This document shows positions 24,860-38,385 of a DNA stretch of 64,000 bases, in pieces. Made by a program: the position numbers and the translations under genes. The notes beneath the pieces were generated by a model. It saw nothing but the letters and a program-made list of their open reading frames with translations, was not told where the DNA came from and did not search any database. Within the stretch, counting starts at the first letter, position 1, and each line of letters begins with the position of its first letter. Source of the DNA: Fasciola hepatica (lineage: Eukaryota > Platyhelminthes > Trematoda > Plagiorchiida > Fasciolidae); contig CANUEZ040000205.1 in assembly GCA_948099385.1 (NCBI GenBank), positions 62,001 to 126,000 of the forward strand. The letters run 5' to 3'.

Positions 24860-26968
24860 TTGTGGTTCGGGTGTTCTATTGACAATCGTTCACCCCAACC
24901 CTTGTACGTGTCCCCATGTGGACTCGGTCCATTTGCAATGCTCATGATTCCCTTAGCGGATCAAACAGCTGTACAGTGCTTCCATAATTTTCAATGGTCA
25001 GTTCAGTGTTCAAGCTGCATGGAGAATCATATTATACAAATCTACTCTGCTACTGCTCAATTGCATTGTTTCAGCAATTTGTGTGGATTGTTCATAAGGG
25101 AATGCCTTGGTTTTACTTAGGCCCATAAATGGAGAAGTGATGGAACATAGGATTGGATCGGTGTGCGAGAATTTGATTCTCACCTTAAAAAGCCAATTTG
25201 AAAGCCGAAGCCAGTTTGGGGAGTGTGCTATATCATGTAGTGTATATGTTGAACAAAGCGTTCAGAGCCATATCGGATAGCCTTGTGGTTCGGGTGTTCT
25301 ATTGACAATCGTTCACCCCAACCCTTGTACGTGTCCCCGTGTGGACTCGGTCCATTTGCAATGATCATGATTCCCTTAGCGGATCAAACATCTGTACAGT
25401 GCTTCCAGAATTTTCAATGGTCACTTCAGTGTTCAAGCTGCATGGAGAATCATATTATACAAATCTACTCTGCTACTGCTCAATTGCATCGTATGAGCAA
25501 TTTGTGTGGATTGTTCATAAGGGAATGCCTTGGTTTTACTTAGGCCCATAAATGGAGAAGTGATGGAACATAGGATTGGATCGGTGTGCGAGAATTTGGT
25601 TCTCACCGTAAAAAGCCAATTTGAAAGCCGAAGCCAGTTTGGGGAGTGTGCTATATCATGTAGTGTATATGTTGAACAAAGCGTTCAGAGCCATATCGGA
25701 TAGCCTTGTGGTTCGGGTGTTCTATTGACAATCGTTCACCCCAACCCTTGTACGTGTCCCCGTGTGGACTGGATCCATTTGCAATGCTCATGATTCCCTT
25801 AGCGGATCAAACAGCTGTACAGTGCTTCCAGAATTTTCAATGGTCAGTTCAGTGTTCAAGCTGCATGGAGAATCATATTATACAAATCTACTCTGCTACT
25901 GCTCAATTGCATTGTATCAGCAATTTGTGTGGATTGTTCATAAGGGAATGCCTTGGTTTTACTTAGGCCCATAAATGGAGAAGTGATGGAACATAGGATT
26001 GGATCGGTGTGCGAGAAGTTGTTTCTCACCGTAAAAAGCCAATTTGAAAGCCGAAGCCATTTTGGGGAGTGTGCTATATCATGTAGTGTATATGTTGAAC
26101 AAAGCGTTCAGAGCCATATCGGATAGCCTTGTGGTTTGGGTGTTCTATTGACAATCGTTCATCCCAACCCTTGTACGTGTCCCCGTGTGGATTCGGTCCA
26201 TTTGCAATGCTCATGATTCCCTTAGCGGATCAAACATCTGTACAGTGCTTCCAGAATTTTCAATGGTCACTTCAGTGTTCAAGCTCCATCGAGAAACATA
26301 TACAAATGTATTCTGCTACTGCTCAAATGCAATGTATCAGCAATTTGGGAGGATTGTTCATAAGGGAATGCCTTGGTTTTACTTAGGCCCATAAATGGAG
26401 AAGTGATGGAACATAGGATTGGATCGGTGTGCGAGAATTTGGTTCTCACCGTAAGAAGCCAATTTGAAAGCCGAAGCCAGTTTGGGGAGTGTGCTATATC
26501 ATGTAGTGTATATGTTGAACAAAGCGTTCAGAGCCATATCGGATAGCCTTGTGGTTTGGGTGTTCTATTGACAATCGTTCATCCCAACCCTTGTACGTGT
26601 CCCCGTGTGGACTCGGTCCATTTGCAATGCTCATGATTCCCTTAGCGGATCAAACATCTGTACAGTGCTTCCAGAATTTTCAATGGTCACTTCAGTGTTC
26701 AAGCTCCATCGAGAAACATATACAAATGTATTCTGCTACTGCTCAAATGCAATGTATCAGCAATTTGGGAGGATTGTTCATAAGGGAATGCCTTGGTTTT
26801 ACTTAGGCCCATAAATGGAGAAGTGATGGAACATAGGATTGGATCGGTGTGCGAGAAGTTGTTTCTCACCGTAAAAAGCCAATTTGAAAGCCGAAGCCAT
26901 TTTGGGGAGTGTGCTATATCATGTAGTGTATATGTTGAACAAAGCGTTCAGAGCCATATCGGATAGCC
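24860..26968 (+). repeat. Satellite units U59-U63, first right-domain variants
   Basis: Units start at 24860, 25283, 25706, 26129 and 26549. Three variant types appear here and recur in copies A and B: type A (25283; ATGATCATGATT and TTGCATCGTATGAGC), type B (25706; altered CTCGGTCC) and type C (26129, 26549; CATCCCAACC, with CTCCATCGAGAAACATATAC and a three-base deletion). U62 and U63 are a 420-bp tandem pair, nearly identical. Confidence 0.85.
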
Positions 26969-29900
26969 TTGTGGTTTGGGTGTTCTATTGACAATCGTTC
27001 ATCCCAACCCTTGTACGTGTCCCCGTGTGGACTCGGTCCATTTGCAATGCTCATGATTCCCTTAGCGGATCAAACAGCTGTACAGTGCTTCCATAATTTG
27101 CAATGGTCAGTTCAGTGTTCAAGCTGCATGCAGAATCATATTATACAAATCTAATCTGCTACTGCTCAATTGCATTGTATCAGAAAATTTGTGTGGATTG
27201 TTCATAAGGGAATGCCTTGGTTTTACTTAGGCCCATAAATGGAGAAGTGATGGAACATAGGATTGGATCGGTGTGCGAGAATTTGTTTCTCACCGTAAAA
27301 AGCCAATTTGAAAGCCGAAGCCATTTTGGGGAGTGTGCTATATCATGTAGTGTATATGTTGAACAAAGCGTTCAGAGCCATATCGGATAGCCTTGTGGTT
27401 CGGGTGTTCTATTGACAATCGTTCACCCCAACCCTTGTACGTGTCCCCGTGTGGACTCGGTCCATTTGCAATGATCATGATTCCCTTAGCGGATCAAACA
27501 TCTGTACAGTGCTTCCAGAATTTTCAATGGTCACTTCAGTGTTCAAGCTGCATGGAGAATCATATTATACAAATCTACTCTGCTACTGCTCAATTGCATC
27601 GTATGAGCAATTTGTGTGGATTGTTCATAAGGGAATGCCTTGGTTTTACTTAGGCCCATAAATGGAGAAGTGATGGAACATAGGATTGGATGGGTGTGCG
27701 AGAATTTGTTTCTCACGGTAAAAAGCCAATTTGAAAGCCGAAGCCAGTTTGGGGAGTGTGCTATATCATGTAGTGTATATGTTGAACAAAGCGTTCAGAG
27801 CCATATCGGATAGCCTTGTGGTTCGGGTGTTCTATTGACAATCGTTCACCCCAACCCTTGTACGTGTCCCCGTGTGGACTCGATCCATTTGCAATGCTCA
27901 TGATTCCTTTAGCGGATGAAACAGCTGTACAGTGCTTCCATAATTTTCAATGGTCAGTTCAGTGTTCAAGCTGCATGGAGAATCATATTATACAAATCTA
28001 CTCTGCTACTGCTCAATTGCATTGTATCAGCAATTTGTGTGGATTGTTCATAAGGGAATGCCTTGGTTTTACTTAGGCCCATAAATGGAGAAGTGATGGA
28101 ATATAGGATTGGATCGGTGTGCGAGAATTTGTTTCTCACCGTAAAAAGCCAATTTGAAAGCCGAAGCCATTTTGGGGAGTGTGCTATATCATGTAGTGTA
28201 TATGTTGAACAAAGCGTTCAGAGCCATATCGGATAGCCTTGTGGTTCGGGTGTTCTATTGACAATCGTTCATCCCAACCCTTGTACGTGTCCCCGTGTGG
28301 ATTCGGTCCATTTGCAATGCTCATGATTCCCTTAGCGGATCAAACATCTGTACAGTGTCTCCATAATTTTCAATGGTCAGTTCAGTGTTCAAGCTCCATC
28401 GAGAAACATACAAATCTACTCTGCTACTGCTCAATTGCATTGTATCAGCAATTTGTGTGGATTGTTCATAAGGGAATGCCTTGGTTTTACTTACGCCCAT
28501 AAATGGAGAAGTGATGGAACACAGGATTGGATCGGTGTGCGAGAATTTGTTTCTCACCGTAAAAAGCTAATTTGAAAGCCGAAGCCAGTTTGGGGAGTGT
28601 GCTATATCATGTAGTGTATATGTTGAACAAAGCGTTCAGAGCCATATCGGATAGCCTTGTGTTTCGGGTGTTCTATTGACAATCGTTCACCCCAACCCTT
28701 GTACGTGTCCCCGTGTGGACTCGATCCATTTGCAATGCTCATGATTCCTTTAGCGGATGAAACAGCTGTACAGTGCTTCCATAATTTTCAATGGTCAGTT
28801 CAGTGTTCAAGCTGCATGGAGAATCATATTATACAAATCTACTCTGCTACTGCTCAATTGCATTGTATCAGCAATTTGTGTGGATTGTTCATAAGGGAAT
28901 GCCTTGGTTTTACTTAGGCCCATAAATGGAGAAGTGATGGAATATAGGATTGGATCGGTGTGCGAGAATTTGTTTCTCACCGTAAAAAGCCAATTTGAAA
29001 GCCGAAGCCATTTTGGGGAGTGTGCTATATCATGTAGTGTATATGTTGAACAAAGCGTTCAGAGCCATATCGGATAGCCTTGTGGTTCGGGTGTTCTATT
29101 GACAATCGTTCACCCCAACCCTTGTAAGTGTCCCCGTGTGGACTCGGTCCATTTGCAATGCTCATGATTCCCTTAGCGGATCAAACAGCTGTACAGTGCT
29201 TCCATAATTTGCAATGGTCAGTTCAGTGTTCAAGCTGCATGGAGAATCATATTATACAAATCTACTCTGCTACTGCTCAATTGCATTGTATCAGCAATTT
29301 GGGAGGATTGTTCATAAGGGAATGCCTTGGTTTTACTTAGGCCCATAAATGGAGAAGTGATGGAACATAGGATTGGATCGGTGTGCGAGAATTTGGTTCT
29401 CACCGTAAGAAGCCAATTTGAAAGCCGAAGCCAGTTTGGGGAGTGTGCTATATCATGTAGTGTAGATGTTGAACAAAGCGTTCAGAGCCATATCGGATAG
29501 CCTTGTGGTTCGGGTGTACTATTGACAATCGTTCACCCCAACCCTTGTACGTGTCCCCGTGTGGACTCGGTCCATTTGCAATGCTCATGATTCCCTTAGG
29601 GGATCAAACATCTGTACAGTGCTTCCATAATTTTCAATGGTCAGTTCAGTGTTCAAGCTGCATGGAGAATCATATTATACAAATCTACTCTGCTACTGCT
29701 CAATTGCATTGTATCAGCAATTTGTGTGGATTGTTCATAAGGGAATGCCTTGGTTTTACTTAGGCCCATAAATGGAGAATTGATGGAACATAGGATTGGA
29801 TCGGTGTGCGAGAATTTTGTTCTCACCGTAAAAAGCCAATTTGAAAGCCGAAGCCTGTTTGGGGAGTGTGCTATATCATGTAGTGTAGATGTTGAACAAA

Positions 29901-32900
29901 GCGTTCAGAGCCATATCGGATAGCCTTGTGGTTCGGGTGTTCTATTGACAATCGTTCACCCCAACCCTTGTACGTGTCCCCGTGTGGACTCGGTCCATTT
30001 GCAATGCTCATGATTCCCTTAGTGGATCAAACATCTGTACAGTGCTTCCATAATTTTCAATGGTCAGTTCAGTGTTCAAGCTGCATGGAGAATCATATTA
30101 TACAAATCTACTCTGCTACTGCTCAATTGCATTGTATCAGCAATTTGTGTGGATTGTTCATAAGGGACTGCCTTGGTTTTACTTAGGCCCATAAATGGAG
30201 AAGTGATGGAACATAGGATTGGATCGGTGTGCGAGAATTTGGTTCTCACCGTAAAAAGCCAATTTGAAAGCCGAAGCCAGTTTGGGGAGTGTGCTATATC
30301 ATGTAGTGTATATGTTGAACAAAGCGTTCAGAGCCATATCGGATAGCCTTGTGGTTCGGGTGTTCTATTGACAATCGTTCACCCCAACCCTTGTACGTGT
30401 CCCCGTGTGGACTCGGTCCATTTGCAATGCTCATGATTCCCTTAGCGGATCAAACAGCTGTACAGTGCTTCCATAATTTTCAATGGTCACTTCAGTGTTC
30501 AAGCTGCATGGAGAATCATATTATACAAATCTACTCTGCTACTGCTCAATTGCATTGTATCAGCAATTTGTGTGGATTGTTCATAAGGGAAAGCCTTGGT
30601 TTTACTTAGGCCCATAAATGGAGAAGTGATGGAACACAGGATTGGATCGTTGTGCGAGAATTTGTTTCTCACCGTAAAAAGCCAATTTGAAAGCCGAAGC
30701 CAGTTTGGGGAGTGTGCTATATCATGTAGTGTATATGTTGAACAAAGCGTTCAGAGCCATATCGGATAGCCTTGTGGTTCGGGTGTTCTATTGACAATCG
30801 TTCACCCCAACCCTTGTACGTGTCCCCGTGTGGACTCGGTCCATTTGCAATGCTCATGATTCCCTTAGCGGATCAAACATCTGTACAGTGCTTCCATAAT
30901 TTTCAATGGTCACTTCAGTGTTCAAGCTGCATGGAGAATCATATTATACAAATCTACTCTGCTACTGCTCAATTGCATTGTATCAGCAATTTGTGTGGAT
31001 TGTTCATAAGGGAATGCCTTGGTTTTACTTAGGCCCATAAATGGAGAAGTGATGGAACATAGGATTGGATCGGTGTGCGAGAATTTGTTTCTCACCGTAA
31101 GAAGCCAATTTGAAAGCCGAAGCCAGTTCGGGGAGTGTGCTATATCATGTAGTGTATATGTTGAACAAAGCGTTCAGAGCCATATCGGATAGCCTTGTGG
31201 TTCGGGTGTTCTATTGACAATCGTTCACCCCAACCCTTGTACGTGTCCCCGTGTGAACTCGGTCCATTTGCAATGATCATGATTCCCTTAGCGGATCAAA
31301 CAGCTGTACAGTGCTTCCATAATTTTCAATGGTCAGTTCAGTGTTCAAGCTGCATGGAGAATCATATTACACAAATCTACTCTGCTACTGCCCAATTGCA
31401 TTGTATCAGCAATTTGTGTGGATTGTTCATAAGGGAATGCCCTGGTTTTACTTAGGCCCATAAATGGAGAAGTGATGGAACATAGGATTGGATCGGTGTG
31501 CGAGAATTTTGTTCTCACCGTAAAAAGCCAATTTGAAAGCCGAAGCCAGTTTGGGGAGTGTGCTATATCATGTAGTGTATATGTTGAACAAAGCGTTCAG
31601 AGCCATAACGGATAGCCTTGTGGTTCGGATGTTCAATTGACAATCGTTCACCCCAACCCTTGTACGTGTCCCCGTGTGGACTCGGTCCATCTGCAATGCT
31701 CATGATTCCCTTAGGGGATCAAACAGCTGTACAGTGCTTCCATAATTTTCAATGGTCAGTTCAGTGTTCAAGCTGCATGGAGAATCATATTATACAAATC
31801 TACTTTGCTACTGCTCAATTGCATTGTATCAGCAATTTGTGTGGATTGATCATAAGGTAATGCCTTGGTTTTACTTAGGCCCATAAATGGAGAAGTGATG
31901 GAACATAGGATTGGATCGGTGTGCGAGAATTTGGTTCTCACCGTAAAAAGCCAATTTGAAAGCCGAAGCCAGTTTGGGGAGTGTGCTATATCATGTAGTG
32001 TATATGTTGAACAAAGCGTTCAGAGCCATATCGGATAGCCTTGTGGTTCGGATGTTCAATTGACAATCGTTCACCCCAACCCTTGTACGTGTCCCCGTGT
32101 GGACTCGGTCCATTTGCAATGCTCATGATTCCCTTAGCGGATCTAACATCTGTACAGTGCTTCCATAATTTGCAATGGTCAGTTCAGTGTTCAAGCTGCA
32201 TGGAGAATCATATTATACAAATCTACTCTGCTACTGCTCAATTGCATTGTATCAGCAATTTGTGTGGATTGTTCATAAGGGAATGCCTTGGTTTTACTTA
32301 GGCCCATAAATGGAGAAGTGATGGAACACAGGATTGGATCGGTGTGCGAGAATTTGTTTTTCACCCTAAAAAGCCAATTTGAAAGCCGAAGCCAGTTTGG
32401 GGAGTGTGCTATATCATGTAGTGTATATGTTGAACAAAGCGTTCAGAGCCATATCGGATAGCCTTGTGGTTCGGATGTTCTATTGACAATCGTTCACCCC
32501 AACCCTTGTACGTGTCCCCGTGTGGACTCGGTCCATTTGCAATGCTCATGATTCCCTTAGTGGATCAAACATCTGTACAGTGCTTCCATAATTTTCAATG
32601 GTCAGTTCAGTGTTCAAGCTGCATGGAGAATCATATTATACAAATCTACTCTGCTACTGCTCAATTGCATTGAATAAGCAATTTGTGTGGATTGTTCATA
32701 AGGGAATGCCTTGGTTTTACTTAGGCCCATAAATGGAGAAGTGATGGAACATAGGATTGGATCGGTGTGCGAGAATTTGGTTCTCACCGTAAAAAGCCAA
32801 TTTGAAAGCCGGAGCCAGTTTGGGGAGTGTGCTATATCATGTAGTGTATATGTTGAACAAAGCGTTCAGAGCCATATGGGATAGCCTTGTGGTTCGGGTG

Positions 32901-35900
32901 TTCTATTGACAATCGTTCACCCCAACCCTTGTACGTGTCCCCGTGTGGACTCGGTCCATTTGCAATGCTCATGATTCCCTTAGTGGATCAAACAGCTGTA
33001 CAGTGCTTCCATAATTTTCAATGGTCAGTTCAGTGTTCAAGCTGCATGGAGAATCATATTATACAAATCTACTCTGCTACTGCCCAATTGCATTGTATCA
33101 GTAATTTGTTTGGATTGTTCATAAGCGAATTACTTGTTTCTACTTAGAAAATGAAAGGAGAAGTGATGGAACATAGGATTGGATCGGTGTGCGAGAATTT
33201 GGTTCTCACCGTAAAAAGCCAATTTGAAAGCCGAAGCCAGTTTGGGGAGTGTGCTATATCATGTAGTGTAGATGTTGAACAAAGCGTTCAGAGCCATATC
33301 GGATAGCCTTGTGGTTCGGATGTTCTATTGACAATCGTTCACCCCAACCCTTGTACGTGTCCCCGTGTGGACTCGGTCCATTTGCAATGCTCATGACTCC
33401 CTTAGAGGGTGAAACATCTGTAGAGTGCCTCCATAATTTGCAATGGTCAGTTCAGTGTTCAAGCTGCATGAAGAATCATATTATACAAATCTACTCTGCT
33501 ACTGCTCAATTGCATTGTATCAGCAATTTGTGTGGATTGTTCATAAGGGAATGCCTTGGTTTGACTTAGGCCCATAAATGGAGAAGTGATGGAACATAGG
33601 ATTGGATCGGTGTGCGAGAATTTGTTTCTCACCGTAAAAAGCCAATTTGAAAGCCGAAGCCTTTTTGGGGAGTGTGCTCTATCATGTAGTGTATATGTTG
33701 AACAAAGCGTTCAGAGCCATATCGGATAGCCTTGTGGTTCGGGTGTTCTATTGACAATCGTTCACCCCAACCCTTGTACGTGTCCCCGTGTGGACTCGGT
33801 CCATTTGCAATGCTCATGATTCCCTTAGGGGATCAAACATCTGTACAGTGCTTCCATAATTTTCAATGGTCAGTTCAGTGTTCAAGCTGCATGGAGAATC
33901 ATATTATACAAATCTACTCTGCTACTGCTCAATTGCATTGTATCAGCAATTTGTGTGGATTGTTCATAAGGGAATGCCTTGGTTTTACTTAGAAAATGAA
34001 AGGAGAATTGATGAACATAAGATTGGATCGGTGTGCGAGAATTTGGTTCTCACCGTAAAAAGCCAATTTGAAAGCCGAAGCCAGTTTGGGGAGTGTGCTA
34101 TATCATGTAGTGTATATGTTGAACAAAGCGTTCAGAGCCATATCGGATAGCCTTGTGGTTCGGATGTTCAATTGACAATCGTTCACCCCAACCCTTGTAC
34201 GTGTCCCCGTGTGGACTCGGTCCATTTGCAATGCTCATGTCTCCCTTAGAGGGTTAAATCATCTGTACAGTGCCTCCATAATTTGCAATGGTCAGTTCAG
34301 TGTTCAAGCTGCATGGAGAATCATATTATACAAATCTACTCTGCTACTGCTCAATTGCAATGTATCAGCACTTTGTGTGGATTGTTCATAAGGGAATGCC
34401 TTGGTTTTACTTAGGCCCATAAATGGAGAAGTGATGGAACATAGGATTGGATCGGTGTGCGAGAATTTGGTTCTCACCGTAAAAAGCCAATTTGAAAGCC
34501 GAAGCCAGTTTGGGGAGTGTGCTATATCATGTAGTGTAGATGTTGAACAAAGCGTTCAGAGCCATATCGGATAGCCTTGTGGTTCGGGTGTGCTATTGAC
34601 AATCGTTCACCCCAACCCTTGTACGTGTCCCCGTGTGGACTCGGTCCATTTTGCAATGCTCATGATTCCCTTAGGGGATCAAACATCTGTACAGTGCTTC
34701 CATAATTTTCAATGGTCAGTTCAGTGTTCAAGCTGCATGGAGAATCATATTATACAAATCTACTCTGTTACTGCTCAATTGCATTGTATCAGCAATTTGT
34801 GTGGATTGGTCATAAGGTAATGCCTTGGTTTTACTTAGGCCCATAAATGGAGAAGTGATGGAACATAGGATTGGATCGGTGTGCGAGAATTTGGTTCTCA
34901 CCGTAAAAAGCCAATTTGAAAGCCGAAGCCAGTTTGGGGAGTGTGCTATATTATGTAGTGTAGATGTTGAACAAAGCGTTCAGAGCCATATCGGATAGCC
35001 TTGTGGTTCGGATGTTCAATTGACAATCGTTCACCCCAACCCTTGTACGTGTCCCCGTGTGGACTCGGTCCATTTGCAATGCTCATGATTCCCTTAGCGG
35101 ATCTAACATCTGTACAGTGCTTCCATAATTTGCAATGGTCAGTTCAGTGTTCAAGCTGCATGGAGAATCATATTATACAAATCTACTCTGCTACTGCTCA
35201 ATTGCATTGTATCAGCAATTTGTGTGGATTGTTCATAAGGGAATGCCTTGGTTTTACTTAGAAAATGAAAGGAGAATTGATGAACATAGGATTGGATCGG
35301 TGTGCGAGAATTTGTTTCTCACCGTAAAAAGCCAATTTGAAAGCCGAAGGCAGTTTGGAGAGTGTGCTATATCATGTAGTGTATATGTTGAACAAAGCGT
35401 TCAGAGCCATATCGGATAGCCTTGTGGTTCGGATGTTCTATTGACAATCGTTCACCCCAACCCTTGTAAGTGTCCCCGTGTGGACTCGGTCCATTTGCAA
35501 TGCTCATGTCTCCCTTAGAGCGTTAAAACATCTGTACAGTGCCTCCATAATTTGCAATGGTCAGTTCAGTGTTCAAGCTGCATGGAGAATCATATAATAC
35601 AAATCTACTCTGCTACTGCTCAATTGCATTGTATCAGCAATTTGTGTGGATTGTTCATAAGGGAATGCCTTGGTTTTACTTAGGCCCATAAATGGAGAAG
35701 TGATGGAACATAGGATTGGATCGGTGTGCGAGAATTTGGTTCTCACCGTAAAAAGCCAATTTGAAAGCCGAAGCCAGTTTGGGGAGTGTGCTATATCATG
35801 TAGTGTAGATGTTGAACAAAGCGTTCAGAGCCATATCGGATAGCCTTGTGGTTCGGGTGTTCTATTGACAATCGTTCACCCCAACCCTTGTACGTGTCCC

Positions 35901-37539
35901 CGTGTGGACTCGGTCCATTTTGCAATGCTCATGATTCCCTTAGGGGATCAAACATCTGTACAGTGCTTCCATCATTTTCAATGGTCAGTTCAGTGTTCAA
36001 GCTGCATGGAGAATCATATTATACAAATCTACTCTGTTACTGCTCAATTGCATTGTATCAGCAATTTGTGTGGATTGATCATAAGGGAATGCCTTGGTTT
36101 TACTTAGGCCCATAAATGGAGAAGTGATGGAACATAGGATTGGATCGGTGTGCGAGAATTTGGTTCTCACCGTAAAAAGCCAATTTGAAAGCCGAAGCCT
36201 GTTTGGGGAGTGTGCTATATCATGTAGTGTAGATGTTGAACAAAGCGTTCAGAGCCATATCGGATAGCCTTGTGGTTCGGATGTTCAATTGACAATCGTT
36301 CACCCCAACCCTTGTACGTGTCCCCGTGTGGACTCGGTCCATTTGCAATGCTCATGATTCCCTTAGCGGATCTAACATCTGTACAGTGCTTCCATCATTT
36401 TCAATGGTCACTTCAGTGTTCAAGCTGCATGGAGAATCATATTATACAAATCTACTCTGCTACTGCTCAATTGCATTGTATCATCAATTAGTGTTGGTTG
36501 ATCGTTTGGGAAGGCCTTTGTTTTACTTAGGCCCATAAATGGAGAAGTGATGGAACATAGGATTGGATCGGTGTGCGAGAATTTGTTTCTCACCGTAAAA
36601 AGCCAATTTGAAAGCCGAAGCCAGTTTGGGGAGTGTGCTATATCATGTAGTGTATATGTTGAACAAAGCGTTCAGAGCCATAACGGATAGCCTTGTGGTT
36701 CGGGTGTTCTATTGACGATCGTTCACCCCAACCCTTGTACGTGTCCCCGTGTGGACTCGGTCCATTTGCAATGCTCATGATTCCCTTAGGGGATCAAACA
36801 GCTGTACAGTGCTTCCATCATTTTCAATGGTCAGTTCAGTGTTCAAGCTGCATGGAGAATCATATTATAGAAATCTACTCTGCTACTGCTCAATTGCATT
36901 GTATCAGCAATTTGTCTAGATTGTTCATAAGGGAATGCCTTGGTTTAACTTAGGCCCATAAATGGAGAAGTGATGGAACATAGGATTGGATCGGTGTGCG
37001 AGAATTTTTATCAGACCGAAAGAAGCCAATTTGAAAGCCGAAGCCAGTTTGGGGAGTGTGCTATATCATGTAGTGTATATGTTGAACAAAGCGTTCAGAG
37101 CCATATCGGATAGCCTTGTGGTTCGGATTTTCTATTGACAATCGTTCACCCCAACCCGTGTACGTGTCCCCGTGTGGACTCGGTCCATTTGCAATGCTCA
37201 TGACTATCTTAGAGGGTTAAAACAGCTGTACAGTGCTTCCATAATTCTCAATGGTCAGTTCAGTGTTCAAGCTGCATGGAGAATCATATTATACAAATCT
37301 ACTCTGCTACTGCTCAATTGCATTGTATCAGCAATTTGTGTAGATTTTTCATAAGGGAATGCCTTGGTTTTACTTAGGCCCATAAATCGAGAAGTGATGG
37401 AACATAGGATTGGATCGGTGTGCGAGAATTTGTTTCTCACCGTAAAAAGCCAATTTGAAAGCCGAAGCCAGTTTGGGGAGTGTGCTATATCATGTAGTGT
37501 ATATGTTGAACAAAGCGTTCAGAGCCATATCGGATAGCC
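26969..37539 (+). repeat. Segmental duplication, copy A (25 units, U64-U88)
   Basis: Units start at 26969, 27393, 27816, 28239, 28657, 29080, 29503, 29926, 30349, 30772, 31195, 31618, 32041, 32464, 32887, 33309, 33732, 34153, 34577, 35001, 35422, 35846, 36270, 36693 and 37116. Private marks recur in copy B. CAGAAAATTTG (27182) matches 47900. CATACAAATC, a five-base deletion (U67), matches U121. ATTACACAAATC with GCCCTGG (U74) matches U128. TTAGAGGGTGAAAC (U79) matches U133. CCATTTTGC with an extra T (U82) matches U138. CGTTAAAAC (U84) matches U140. CATCAATTAGTGTTGG (U86) and GACGATCG (U87) match U141 and U142. Known biology: such blocks arise by unequal crossing-over or conversion. Confidence 0.85.
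33394..33430 (+). repeat. TTAGAGGGT variant block (U79; others listed)
   Basis: Monomer positions about 86-117 read GACTCCCTTAGAGGGTGAAAC instead of GATTCCCTTAGGGGATCAAAC. The same AGAGGG/AGAGCG family occurs near 34240 (U81), 35509 (U84), 37203 (U88), 43972 (U104), 56228 (U133), 57072 (U135), 58764 (U139), 59186 (U140) and 60456 (U143). Copies with GTTAAAAC or GTTAAATC gain one base, giving 424-bp units. I saw it only in the right domain. Confidence 0.75.
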
Positions 37540-38385
37540 TCGTGGTTCGGATGTTCTATTGACAATCGTTCACCCCAACCCTTGTACGTGTCCCCGTGTG
37601 GACTCGGTCCATTTGCAATGCTCATGATTCCCTTAGCGGATCAAACATCTGTACAGTGCTTCCATAATTTTCAATGGTCAGTTCAGTGTTCAAGCTGCAT
37701 GCAGAATCATATTATACAAATCTACTCTGCTACTGCTCAATTGCATTGTATCATCAATTAGTGTTGGTTGATTCTTTGGGAAGGCCTTTGTTTTACTTAG
37801 GCCCATAAATGGAGAAGTGATGGAACATAGGATTGGATGGGTGTGCGAGAATTTGTTTCTCACCGTAAAAAGCCAATTTGAAAGCCGAAGCCAGTTTGGG
37901 GAGTGTGCTATATCATGTAGTGTATATGTTGAACAAAGCGTTCAGAGCCATAACGGATAGCCTTGTGGTTCGGGTGTTCTATTGACAATCGTTCACCCCA
38001 ACCCTTGTACGTGTCCCCGTGTGGACTCGGTCCATTTGCAATGCTCATGATTCCCTTAGGGGATCAAAAAGCTGTACAGTGCTTTCATAATTCTCAATGG
38101 TCAGTTCAGTGTTCAAGCTGCATGCAGAATCATATTATACAAATCTACTCTGCTACTGCTCAATTGCATTGTATCAGCAATTTGTGTGGATTGTTCATAA
38201 GGGAAAGCCTTGGTTTTACTTAGGCCCATAAATGGAGAATTGATGGAACATAGGATTGGATCGGTGTGCGAGAATTTTGTTCTCACCGTAAAAAGCCAAT
38301 TTGAAAGCCGAAGCCTGTTTGGGGAGTGTGCTATATCATGTAGTGTAGATGTTGAACAAAGCGTTCAGAGCCATATCGGATAGCC
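37540..38385 (+). repeat. Satellite units U89-U90, mosaic junction
   Basis: Units start at 37540 and 37963. U89 looks chimeric: its first half matches U144 (60794; GGATGTTC, ACATCTG and CATGCAGAATC), its second half matches U86 (CATCAATTAGTGTTGGTTGATT). U90 has ATCAAAAAGCTG with GCTTTCATAATT, as in U137 (57831), and ends with the GAATTGATGG and GAAGCCTGTTTGG marks also found at the end of U70, exactly 8460 bases (20 units) earlier. Confidence 0.75.
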
